Of a stretch of DNA of 56,312 nt, positions 8,077 to 15,273 are shown piece by piece (within the stretch, counting starts at the first letter, position 1; the number at the start of each line of letters is the position of its first letter). The notes under the pieces are model-generated. The model had not been told where the DNA came from, did not search any database, and saw only the letters and a program-made list of their open reading frames with translations. The stretch comes from CAZEPJ01 sp964514105 (lineage in GTDB: Bacteria > Desulfobacterota > Desulfocorpusculales > Desulfocorpusculum), in contig CAZEPJ010000022.1 in the NCBI GenBank assembly GCA_964514105.1, positions 1 to 56,312 of the forward strand, given 5' to 3'. The position numbers were made by a program, and so were the translations under genes.

Positions 8077-10296
8077 ATGTATAAGAAAGTGGAACGAGAA
8101 ATCGGGGGCCGCGTCCTGTCCATGGAGACGGGGCGACTGGCCAAACAGGCCCACGGCGCCGTCTGGATGCAGTATGGAGATACTGGGGTGCTGGTGACGG
8201 CGGTGTCCGATCGGCTTCGCGATGGCATCGACTTCATGCCGCTGACCGTGGATTACCAGGAGATGGCGTATGCGGCAGGCAAGATCCCCGGGGGGTTCTT
8301 CAAGCGGGAGGGGCGATCCAGCGACCGGGAGGTCCTGGTCTCCCGCCTCATCGACCGGCCCATCCGCCCCCTGTTCCCCAAGGGCTATTTCTGGGAGGTG
8401 CAGGTCATCGCCACCGTCATGTCGGCGGACATGGAGCACCTGCCCGACGTCATGGCCATCAACGGCGCCTCGGCGGCCTTGTTCATCTCCGATATCCCCT
8501 TTGACGGGCCCGCAGCGGCCGTTCGCGTCGGCAGGGTGGGCGGCCAGTGGGTGGTCAACCCCGGCGAGAAGGAGATGGAGGCCAGTGACCTGAACCTGGT
8601 GGTGGCCGGCACCCGAGACGCGGTGGTCATGGTCGAGGGGGGGGCCCAGGTGGCTCCCGAAGAGGCGGTCCTGGAAGGGATCTTCTTCGGCCACCGGGCC
8701 ATGCAGCCCATCATCGACATGCAGGAGGAGATGCGCCAGGCCGTGGGGAGGCCCAAGCGGGCCTTCGTGCCCGCGCAGATGCCGCAGGAGATCCTGAACC
8801 GGGTGCGTGAGATGGCGCATGAGCCGATGGATCAGGCCCTGCGAATTCCGCAGAAGGCCGAACGGCGGTCCCGGGTGGCCGCCATCCAGGACCAGGTGCT
8901 CGACGGCCTCCTGCCCCAGTACCCCGAGGGGGAGGTGGCCATACGGACGGCCCTGGAAGACCTGGAAAAAGAGGTGGCGCGGGGCATGATTCTGCAGGAG
9001 GGGAGGCGCATCGACGGGCGGCCTTTCGAACAGGTGCGGCCGGTCAGTTGCGAGGTCGGACTGCTGCCGAGGGCCCACGGGAGCGGACTGTTCACCCGGG
9101 GCGAGACCCAGGTGATGGCCGTGGCGACCCTGGGAACAGCTGCTGACGAGCAGCGCATCGACACGCTGTCCGAAGAGGAGCATAGCCGGCGATTCATCCT
9201 GCACTACCGGTTTCCACCGTTCTGCGTGGGGGAGACCAAGATGCTGCGATCGCCCAGCCGCCGGGAGGTGGGCCACGGCGCCCTGGCGGACCGGGCCATC
9301 CAGCCGGTGCTGCCCTCGGCCGAGGCGTTTCCGTACACCATCCGGGTGGTGGCCGAGGTGCTGGAGAGCAACGGGTCTTCCTCCATGGCCTCCACGTGCG
9401 GCACCACCCTGGCCCTCATGGACGCCGGGGTCCCCATCGCAGCCCCGGTGGCCGGTGTGGCCATGGGTCTGATCAAGGAGGGAGAGCAGGTCGTCGTGCT
9501 CACGGATATCCTGGGCGACGAGGACCACCTGGGAGACATGGATTTCAAGGTGACGGGGACCTCCCAGGGCGTCACCGCCATTCAGATGGACATCAAGATC
9601 AAGGGCGTCACCCAGGAGATCATGGCCCGGGCCCTGGCCCAGGCCAAGGCGGGAAGGCTCTGGATCCTGGAGCGGATGATGGCGGCCATCCAGAGCCCCC
9701 GCACGGAGCTCTCTCCGTACGCCCCCCGGATCATCACCATCCAGATCAAGCCCGACAAGATCCGCGACGTGATCGGGCCGGGCGGCCGCATCATCCGGAA
9801 GATCGTGGAGGAGACCGGGGCCAAGATCGAGGTCCAGGACGACGGGACCGTCCACATCGCCACCAACAGCATGGACCGTGCCGACAAGGCGATCCAGTTT
9901 ATCCGCCGCCTCACCGAGGATGCCGAGGTGGGCGCGGTGTACACGGGCAAGGTGAAGCGCGTGCTGGATTTCGGGGCCATCGTGGAGATCCTGCCCGGAA
10001 CGGATGGCCTCCTGCACATCTCTCAACTGGATCATGCCCACACGCGCAAGGTGACCGACGTGATCCAGGAAGGGGATGAGGTCCAGGTGAAGGTCCTGGA
10101 GATCGACGACTCGGGAAAGATTCGCCTGAGCCGCAAGGCCCTTCTGGAGGAGCCCGCGGCGGGACCCGGGGGAGACGAGCAGCGGCGGGGCTTGGACGAT
10201 GGATATCGGGAGCGGCGTGACGACCGGCCCCACGGTCCGCGAAGGGGCCCGGGAAGGGGACATGGTCGAGCGGATCATTCTCGAGAACGGCGTTAG
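8077..10296 (+). CDS. pnp: Polyribonucleotide nucleotidyltransferase (PNPase)
   Basis: PNPase (739 aa) is a 3'-5' phosphorolytic exoribonuclease and a degradosome component. Two RNase PH-like domains (about 1-220 and 305-545) flank an all-helical linker. The second carries the catalytic motif GDEDHLGDMDFKVTGT. A KH domain (IRDVIGPGGRIIRKIVEETG) and an S1 domain (YTGKVKRVLDFGAIVEILPG) follow, then a charged Arg/Gly/Asp-rich tail. ATG at 8077 with AAGGAG in front is preferred over the in-frame TTG at 8074. The 3' end overlaps the M16 peptidase start by 35 nt. Confidence 0.97.
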   Translation: MYKKVEREIGGRVLSMETGRLAKQAHGAVWMQYGDTGVLVTAVSDRLRDGIDFMPLTVDYQEMAYAAGKIPGGFFKREGRSSDREVLVSRLIDRPIRPLFPKGYFWEVQVIATVMSADMEHLPDVMAINGASAALFISDIPFDGPAAAVRVGRVGGQWVVNPGEKEMEASDLNLVVAGTRDAVVMVEGGAQVAPEEAVLEGIFFGHRAMQPIIDMQEEMRQAVGRPKRAFVPAQMPQEILNRVREMAHEPMDQALRIPQKAERRSRVAAIQDQVLDGLLPQYPEGEVAIRTALEDLEKEVARGMILQEGRRIDGRPFEQVRPVSCEVGLLPRAHGSGLFTRGETQVMAVATLGTAADEQRIDTLSEEEHSRRFILHYRFPPFCVGETKMLRSPSRREVGHGALADRAIQPVLPSAEAFPYTIRVVAEVLESNGSSSMASTCGTTLALMDAGVPIAAPVAGVAMGLIKEGEQVVVLTDILGDEDHLGDMDFKVTGTSQGVTAIQMDIKIKGVTQEIMARALAQAKAGRLWILERMMAAIQSPRTELSPYAPRIITIQIKPDKIRDVIGPGGRIIRKIVEETGAKIEVQDDGTVHIATNSMDRADKAIQFIRRLTEDAEVGAVYTGKVKRVLDFGAIVEILPGTDGLLHISQLDHAHTRKVTDVIQEGDEVQVKVLEIDDSGKIRLSRKALLEEPAAGPGGDEQRRGLDDGYRERRDDRPHGPRRGPGRGHGRADHSRERR

Positions 10297-11524
10297 GGTC
10301 CTGCTGGACCCCATTGCCCATCTGAGATCCGTTTCCATTGGGATCTGGGTGGCGGCCGGATCGCGGCTGGAGGGGCCAGGGGAGCGAGGGATCTCCCATT
10401 TCATCGAGCACATGCTCTTCAAGGGCACGGCGCGCAGGTCCGCCCAACAGATCGCCCTGGAGATCGATTCGGTGGGGGGGATCCTCAACGCCTTCACGAG
10501 TCGAGAGTACTCGAGCTTCTTCGTGAAGGTCATGGACGAGCACCTTCCCATGGCCCTGGACCTCCTCGCGGACCTGTACCTGAATGCCACCTTCGACCCC
10601 CAGGAGCTGGAGCGGGAGCGAGGGGTCGTTCTCCAAGAGATCCGAATGGTGGAGGACTCGCCCGAGGAGCACATCATGGACCTCTTCCACCGGGTATTCT
10701 GGCGGGGGTCTCCCATGGCGCACCCCATTCAGGGCGATGTGCGAAACGTCTCCCGCATCCGTCGGGATGCCCTCCTGGACCGGCTGGGCAGGCACTACCA
10801 CCATCGAGAGGTCCTGGTGTCGGTGGCGGGGCGGTTCGAGGCGGACCCGCTGCTGGAGATCATCCGGGAGGCCCTGCAGGGCCTGGGGACCACCCCCAGA
10901 TGGCCGACGCGAAAGCCCCCGCGCCCCCATGCGGGCCTGGTCATCAAGGAGCGGGATCTGGAGCAGGTCCACGTGTGTCTGGGGACAGGGGCCCCGTCGG
11001 CCACCGGAGACGATCGACACGCCTACTACCTGCTCAACACGGTGCTGGGCGGGGGGATGAGTTCGCGGCTCTTTCAGGAGGTCCGGGAAAAGCGCGGATT
11101 GGCGTACAGCGTCTATTCGTTCGTGAGCCCGTATGCGGACACGGGTTCCCTGGGCATCTATCTGGGCACCACGCGCAAGGAGCTTTCCCAGGCCCTGGCG
11201 GTGGTCATGGAGCAGATGGGAGACCTGGCCGGGCGCCCCCTCTCGGAGGAGGAGCTCAGATCCGCGCGGGAGCAGATCAAGGGGGGAATGATCCTCGGGT
11301 TGGAGAGCTCGGACCGGCGGATGGGGAGAAACGCCAAGAACGAGCTCTACTTCGGGCGTGACGTGCCCGTGGAGGAGGTCATCGGGGACATGGAGGTCGT
11401 CACGGCCCGGGATGTCCAGAGGGCGGCCCAGAGGGCGCTGCGGCTCTCGGAGATGACCGGCGTGATCCTGGGGCGGGCCTCGGGCGCCGATCTGCCATCG
11501 GAGATGCGCGACCTGCTCGGTTGA
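10262..11524 (+). CDS. M16 family zinc metallopeptidase
   Basis: This is a pitrilysin/insulinase-family (M16B) zinc protease of 420 aa. It has the inverted zinc motif HxxEH (HFIEHMLFKGT, His46, Glu49, His50). The metal-binding glutamate region follows about 75 residues later, around LERERGVVLQEIRMVEDSPE. The C-terminal M16 half contains GGGMSSRLFQEVREKRGLAYSVYS. The family processes small peptides; no substrate can be named here. ATG at 10262 after AAGGGG gives a start in register with homologues; an ATG at 10199 would add 21 residues lying entirely inside pnp. Position after pnp and before dut matches Geobacter-like genomes. Confidence 0.93.
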   Translation: MVERIILENGVRVLLDPIAHLRSVSIGIWVAAGSRLEGPGERGISHFIEHMLFKGTARRSAQQIALEIDSVGGILNAFTSREYSSFFVKVMDEHLPMALDLLADLYLNATFDPQELERERGVVLQEIRMVEDSPEEHIMDLFHRVFWRGSPMAHPIQGDVRNVSRIRRDALLDRLGRHYHHREVLVSVAGRFEADPLLEIIREALQGLGTTPRWPTRKPPRPHAGLVIKERDLEQVHVCLGTGAPSATGDDRHAYYLLNTVLGGGMSSRLFQEVREKRGLAYSVYSFVSPYADTGSLGIYLGTTRKELSQALAVVMEQMGDLAGRPLSEEELRSAREQIKGGMILGLESSDRRMGRNAKNELYFGRDVPVEEVIGDMEVVTARDVQRAAQRALRLSEMTGVILGRASGADLPSEMRDLLG

Positions 11525-11551
11525 AGCGATCGAACCGCGACGCGAGGCGAA

Positions 11552-12001
11552 ATGGACGAGGCCGCCATCGAGATCCGGAGGCTGGCCCATCATCACGGGC
11601 TGCCCCTGCCGGCATACGCAACGGCCCAGTGCTCGGGCATGGACTTGCATGCGGCCATAGCAGACCCGCTGCGGATCGCCCCCGGGGGGCGGGTCCTGGT
11701 GCCCACGGGGCTGTGCGTGGCCATCCCGCAGGGGATGGAGGGACAGATACGGCCGCGCAGCGGGCTGGCTGCGAGCCACGGGGTGACCGTCCTCAACGCC
11801 CCCGGCACCATCGACGCGGACTACCGGGGGGAGATCAAGGTGCTGCTGGTCAACCTGGGGGAGGAACCGTTCGAGATCCGGCGGGGCGACCGCATTGCAC
11901 AGATCGTCGTGCAGCGGGTCGTCCGCGGGAGCTGGCGCGATGTGACGCGCTTGGGGGAGACCGAGAGGGATTGCGGCGGCTTCGGCCATACCGGACGCTG
12001 A
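11552..12001 (+). CDS. dut: dUTP diphosphatase
   Basis: dUTPase (149 aa) hydrolyses dUTP to dUMP, keeping uracil out of DNA and feeding thymidylate synthesis. The five motifs of the trimeric family are visible: SGMDLHAA (I), PRSGLAASHG (II), GTIDADYRGEIKVLL (III, catalytic Asp in IDAD), RGDRIAQIVV (IV) and CGGFGHTGR (V). Motif V departs slightly from the usual RGxGGFGSTG, with Asp-Cys for Gly-x and His for Ser. It starts 27 nt after the peptidase and is the last gene of the translation operon. Confidence 0.95.
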   Translation: MDEAAIEIRRLAHHHGLPLPAYATAQCSGMDLHAAIADPLRIAPGGRVLVPTGLCVAIPQGMEGQIRPRSGLAASHGVTVLNAPGTIDADYRGEIKVLLVNLGEEPFEIRRGDRIAQIVVQRVVRGSWRDVTRLGETERDCGGFGHTGR

Positions 12002-12043
12002 GGGCCGGGATCTGACCCGGGGGGATGGGTCGGGGCGGCGGCG

Positions 12044-12072
12044 TTGCCTGGTTTCCGGCGGGCTGCTAGAAT
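12044..12072 (+). promoter_or_regulatory. Sigma-70-type promoter for the bS22/COX24 gene
   Basis: TTGCCT (12044-12049) and TAGAAT (12067-12072) are separated by exactly 17 bases. Transcription would start near 12080, about 36 bases before the ATG at 12116. The small gene therefore probably has its own transcript, separate from the dut operon. Confidence 0.65.
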
Positions 12073-12115
12073 CAAAAACCCGGCTCCATGAGCCATCGAT
12101 GCGAAGGAGTGCTCT

Positions 12116-12217
12116 ATGGGCAGTGTGATCAAGAAGCGGCGCAAGAAGATCCGGAAACACAAACACAAGAAGCTCCGGGAGAAGATGCGCCATCAGCGAA
12201 GGAAGCGTGGACACTGA
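12116..12217 (+). CDS. AURKAIP1/COX24-domain small basic protein (bS22-like)
   Basis: This 33-residue protein begins MGSVIKKRRKKIRKHKHKK and ends MRHQRRKRGH. It matches the AURKAIP1/COX24 domain: the bacterial members are tiny, very basic ribosome-associated proteins, called bS22 in mycobacteria and related to mitochondrial mS38. The start is well supported, with AAGGAG at 12104-12109 six bases before the ATG, and the whole length is conserved in the family. It has its own promoter. A role on the small ribosomal subunit is inferred from the family. Confidence 0.85.
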   Translation: MGSVIKKRRKKIRKHKHKKLREKMRHQRRKRGH

Positions 12218-12268
12218 TCCCTCCCCTGATCCGGTGTTCCCGCGTTGGTTCTGGGGGGGGCGGGCCTG

Positions 12269-12299
12269 GGGCTCCGGCCCTCCCGAGGGCATCCGGAGC
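12269..12299 (+). terminator. Strong GC hairpin after the bS22-like gene
   Basis: GGCTCCGG (12269-12276) pairs with CCGGAGCC (12292-12299). Inside, CCCT (12277-12280) pairs with AGGG (12285-12288) around a CCCG loop, with a CAT bulge. There is no T-run after it, so it may be a weak terminator, a stabilising 3' structure or a rho-dependent end. Confidence 0.4.
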
Positions 12300-12335
12300 C
12301 GTTGCCCCGAGGGGTGAGAACCCGGAGGATGGGAC

Positions 12336-12758
12336 GTGGCCGAGTTCCTCAGGGACGGGCTGTGGATCCCTTTGGTGCTCTTTCTGGCCGCCCTTGCTTA
12401 CGGCGCGTGGAGCGCATACCAGGTGCTGGATCGGCTCCGCAGTCGGCGGGGCCTGGAACCGGGTCTGGGCGATCTCCTGCTCCAGGCGCGGGTGGCCCAG
12501 GTTCGCATGGAGGAAGCCGCCGCCCTGGTGGAGCAAGGGCTCGTGGCCCAGGGGCTGGAGGCGCTGAAGGAACTGCTGCGGACCAACCCGGGCCTGCCCG
12601 CCCTCCATTATTTTCTGGGGAAGGCCCACCGGGCGGCGGGGGACGTGGATGATGCCCGGACCCATCTGGAGGCATATCTCCAACAGGCCCGACCGTACGA
12701 CCGTCTCTCCGCGGATCGGATGGAGGAGGCCCGGGCCCTTCTGGCGGAACTCCGGTGA
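12336..12758 (+). CDS. Small membrane-anchored TPR protein
   Basis: This 140-residue protein has one N-terminal membrane segment (about residues 8-27, DGLWIPLVLFLAALAYGAW). A soluble helical part follows with tetratricopeptide-like repeats (GLVAQGLEALKELLRTNPGL, then LHYFLGKAHRAAGDVDDA). Its start is GTG at 12336. It is probably a cytoplasmic-side scaffold held at the inner membrane. No enzyme motif is visible and I do not recognise a named family. It lies between the bS22-like gene and the operator-controlled cluster. Confidence 0.7.
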   Translation: MAEFLRDGLWIPLVLFLAALAYGAWSAYQVLDRLRSRRGLEPGLGDLLLQARVAQVRMEEAAALVEQGLVAQGLEALKELLRTNPGLPALHYFLGKAHRAAGDVDDARTHLEAYLQQARPYDRLSADRMEEARALLAELR

Positions 12759-12849
12759 CCCCGCAGCCCCGGCCTGCCTTGGGAACTGGGGCTCCCGAGC
12801 CCCGCACGGCTTCTTGCACCATCCAGTCACCCCCGGCCCCATTTTCCCT

Positions 12850-12878
12850 TTGACACGACCGGCGCCTTGAAATAAGAT
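12850..12878 (+). promoter_or_regulatory. Near-consensus sigma-70 promoter of the RHH/phosphodiesterase cluster
   Basis: TTGACA (12850-12855) is a perfect -35 box, and TAAGAT (12873-12878) follows after exactly 17 bases. The predicted start of transcription (about 12885) falls inside the adjacent palindrome, so a bound repressor would block it directly. Confidence 0.8.
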
Positions 12879-12879
12879 A

Positions 12880-12906
12880 CACTCCAATTGGAGTGCTATA
12901 GGAGTG
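12880..12906 (+). promoter_or_regulatory. Palindromic operator with a third half-site
   Basis: CACTCCAATTGGAGTG (12880-12895) is a perfect 16-base palindrome. A third GGAGTG (12901-12906) repeats the right half-site exactly 11 bases further on, about one helical turn. It overlaps the expected transcription start and lies 22 bases before a gene for a ribbon-helix-helix protein. Such proteins typically bind arrays of short half-sites and repress their own operon. The sequence is seen; autoregulation is inferred. Confidence 0.65.
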
Positions 12907-12928
12907 TAGCTGCGGGGGCGCAGGGGCG

Positions 12929-13153
12929 ATGGCCGCAGGCAGGGACAAGGTGACCATCAAGATCCCCCGGGGCCTGTACGACAGGCTCCGGCGCATCATC
13001 GCGGGCTCCGGATTCGACTCGGTGACGGACTTCGTGGTCTACGTGCTCAGGGACATCGCGGCGAGCAGCCGGGGCGGCCCCGAGGAGGGGGCCCTGTCGC
13101 CCGAGGAGATCCAGGCCATCAAGCGGCGACTCCGAAACCTGGGGTATCTGTGA
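12929..13153 (+). CDS. Ribbon-helix-helix (CopG-like) protein with LGY tail
   Basis: This is a 74-residue protein. Residues 7-45 (KVTIKIPRGLYDRLRRII, then FDSVTDFVVYVLRDIA) fit a ribbon-helix-helix DNA-binding fold: a beta strand with alternating residues followed by two helices. The last 17 residues (PEEIQAIKRRLRNLGYL) are a separate charged helix-like tail, very like the tail of the APS kinase two genes downstream. It is first in a tight cluster, 9 nt before the first phosphodiesterase gene and just after a palindromic operator. It probably regulates the cluster. The tail may instead dock it to an enzyme. The ribosome binding site (AGGGGCG) is weak. Confidence 0.75.
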   Translation: MAAGRDKVTIKIPRGLYDRLRRIIAGSGFDSVTDFVVYVLRDIAASSRGGPEEGALSPEEIQAIKRRLRNLGYL

Positions 13154-13162
13154 GGGGACGGC

Positions 13163-14554
13163 ATGCGGGCGAAACACAGGGTCGTGATCCTGGGCCTGGA
13201 CGGTGTCCCGCCTGACCTGGTCTTTGGGCGTTGGCGGCAGGACCTCCCCGCATTCTCCCGCGTGATGCACGACGGCGGCTTCGGACCCCTGCAAAGCGTG
13301 GATCCGCCCATCACGGTCCCGGCCTGGACGTGCATGGTCACCAGCAAGGACCCGGGGCAGTTGGGCTGCTACGGGTTTCGAAACCGCCGCGACCATTCGT
13401 ACGGCCCCATGGCCCTGGCCGACTCGGGTTCTGTGCAGGAGCCCACGCTCTGGCGGATCCTGTCCCGCAACCGCATGCGCTCCATCGTCCTGGGGGTCCC
13501 GCAGACCTACCCGCCTCAGCCGCTCCGGGGTCTCCTGGCCGCAGGGTTCCTGGTCCCCGACGAGGGGGCCGAGTTCACCTATCCCAGGTCATTCCGCCAG
13601 ACCCTGGACAGCGTGGCCGGCGGGTACATCATCGACGTCAAGGAGTTCCGCACGGACGACAAGGACCGCCTCCTGGGGCAGATCCGGGAGATGACGCGGC
13701 GGCGCTTTCTGGCCATCCGGCACCTCCTGCGGGAGGAGGAGTGGGACTTCCTCATGGCCGTGGAGATGGGGCCCGACCGGATCCACCACGGGTTTTGGAA
13801 GCATTTCGACGCCGCCCATCCCAGGCATGAGCCGGGAAGCTCGCATGCCGAGGCGGTCCGCGACTATTACCGCCTCCTGGACCAGGAGCTGGACGGACTG
13901 TTGGGCCTCCTGGATCCCCAGGACACCCTCCTCATCGTATCGGACCACGGCGCGCGCCCCATGGCGGGGGGTGTGTGCATCAACGAGTGGATGCGCCAAA
14001 AGGGTCATTTGAGCCTCCTGAGCGAGCCCGTCTCGCCCGCGCGCCTCCATCCCGACCTGGTGGACTGGGACCGGACCCGGGCCTGGTCCGAGGGGGGGTA
14101 CTACGCCAGGGTATTCCTCAACGTGCGGGGACGGGAGCCCCGGGGCGCGGTGGCCGCCGGGGACCAAGGGGGCTTCCGCCATGATCTGGCCCAGGAGCTG
14201 CGGGAGATGGAGGGGCCGGACGGCCGCGCCCTGGGCAACCGGATCCTGATACCCGAGGAGACATATCGGGCGTGCCGCGGCGTCCCCCCGGACCTCATCG
14301 TGTACCTGGGGGATCTAGACTGGCGATCTTTGGGGAGCGTGGGCACGGGCGGACTTTACGCCATGGAGAACGACACGGGACCGGACGATGCCAACCACGA
14401 CCCGCTGGGGATCCTCCTGATCCGGGAGCCCTGGCGGGACAAAGGGGCGGGTGAGATCCATGGGGCCCATCTCCTGGACGTGGCCCCGACGGTGCTGGAT
14501 CGTTTGGGGCTGGACATCCCGCCGGACATGCTGGGCCGCGTGATCTCGGGTTGA
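13163..14554 (+). CDS. Alkaline phosphatase superfamily protein (type I phosphodiesterase/nucleotide pyrophosphatase-like), copy 1
   Basis: This 463-residue protein belongs to the alkaline-phosphatase/nucleotide-pyrophosphatase superfamily, whose members use two metals and a Ser/Thr nucleophile to cleave phosphate or sulfate esters. The first metal Asp is in VVILGLDGVPPD (Asp13). The nucleophile region reads PPITVPAWTCMVTSKDPGQLG, with Thr in the expected place. EMGPDRIHHGFW gives further metal ligands, IVSDHGARPM the DHG motif, and ANHDPLGILL the last His. There is no signal peptide, so it acts in the cytoplasm. Its substrate is unknown. It is co-transcribed with the RHH gene and followed after 24 nt by APS kinase. 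Confidence 0.85.
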   Translation: MRAKHRVVILGLDGVPPDLVFGRWRQDLPAFSRVMHDGGFGPLQSVDPPITVPAWTCMVTSKDPGQLGCYGFRNRRDHSYGPMALADSGSVQEPTLWRILSRNRMRSIVLGVPQTYPPQPLRGLLAAGFLVPDEGAEFTYPRSFRQTLDSVAGGYIIDVKEFRTDDKDRLLGQIREMTRRRFLAIRHLLREEEWDFLMAVEMGPDRIHHGFWKHFDAAHPRHEPGSSHAEAVRDYYRLLDQELDGLLGLLDPQDTLLIVSDHGARPMAGGVCINEWMRQKGHLSLLSEPVSPARLHPDLVDWDRTRAWSEGGYYARVFLNVRGREPRGAVAAGDQGGFRHDLAQELREMEGPDGRALGNRILIPEETYRACRGVPPDLIVYLGDLDWRSLGSVGTGGLYAMENDTGPDDANHDPLGILLIREPWRDKGAGEIHGAHLLDVAPTVLDRLGLDIPPDMLGRVISG

Positions 14555-14578
14555 CGCCGAAACGGTGGAGGTGGGGCG

Positions 14579-15184
14579 ATGGAGGGATTCACCGTCTGGT
14601 TCACGGGGCTCACGGCCTCGGGCAAGACCACGGTGGCAAAGCTGGTGGGCAAGGAGCTGCGGGCGCGGGGGTATCGGGTGGAACTCCTGGACGGGGATGA
14701 GGTGCGAAAGAACCTCAGCGACGGCCTGGGCTTCACCAAGGGGGATCGGGACCGCAATATCCTGAGGATCGGGTACGTGTGCAAGCTGCTTTCCCGCAAC
14801 GGCGTGGTGGCCATGGGGGCGGCCGTCTCGCCGTTCCGGGAGGCGCGCGACCGGGTGCGGAAGGAGATCGGGGCGTTCGTGGAGGTCTATGTCCGGTGCC
14901 CCATCTCCGTGTGCGAGGCGCGGGACTACAAGGGCGTGTACCGGCGCTTCCGGGAGGGGAAGATCGACCACGTAAGCGGTCTGGACGATCCGTACGAGCC
15001 CCCTGTGGACCCCGAGGTGGTCGTGGACAGCGACAGGGAGGCCCCTGAGGAGTGCGCCTCGAAGGTGCTCACGGCCCTGGAGGAGATGGGGTATGTGGCC
15101 GCGGCCGGGGTCCCCACGGCCGCGTACAGCCGGGAGGAGGAGGCCGTGCTCCAGAAGCGCCTGGAGGATCTGGGATACGCGTGA
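14579..15184 (+). CDS. cysC: Adenylylsulfate (APS) kinase with a C-terminal LGY tail
   Basis: APS kinase (201 aa) phosphorylates adenylyl sulfate to PAPS, the donor for sulfation. The Walker A loop is GLTASGKTT (Lys16). LDGDEVRKNLSDGLGFTKGDRDRNI carries the APS-binding and DGD motifs. VYVRCPISVCEARDYKGVYRRF and the lid region GLDDPYEPP follow. The core ends near residue 175; a short linker then leads to an unusual tail, SREEEAVLQKRLEDLGYA. That tail resembles the end of the RHH protein here and of some sulfatase-type enzymes. No ATP sulfurylase or sulfotransferase gene is present in the window. ATG at 14579 follows a good GGAGG. Confidence 0.9.
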   Translation: MEGFTVWFTGLTASGKTTVAKLVGKELRARGYRVELLDGDEVRKNLSDGLGFTKGDRDRNILRIGYVCKLLSRNGVVAMGAAVSPFREARDRVRKEIGAFVEVYVRCPISVCEARDYKGVYRRFREGKIDHVSGLDDPYEPPVDPEVVVDSDREAPEECASKVLTALEEMGYVAAAGVPTAAYSREEEAVLQKRLEDLGYA

Positions 15185-15273
15185 GCGGATGGTATGCGGC
15201 ATGTGATTTGCCCTCCGTGGTCGTCTCCGACGCGGCGGGGCAGGAGATTTCGGTCTGCCGAAGAGGTGCCACG

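Noticed and set aside
7486..10728. A 1080-codon open frame on the minus strand across rpsO and pnp.
   Set aside because: It is antisense to well-supported genes, has no domain motif, and reads as the His/Leu/Asp/Gly-rich shadow typical of GC-rich coding DNA.
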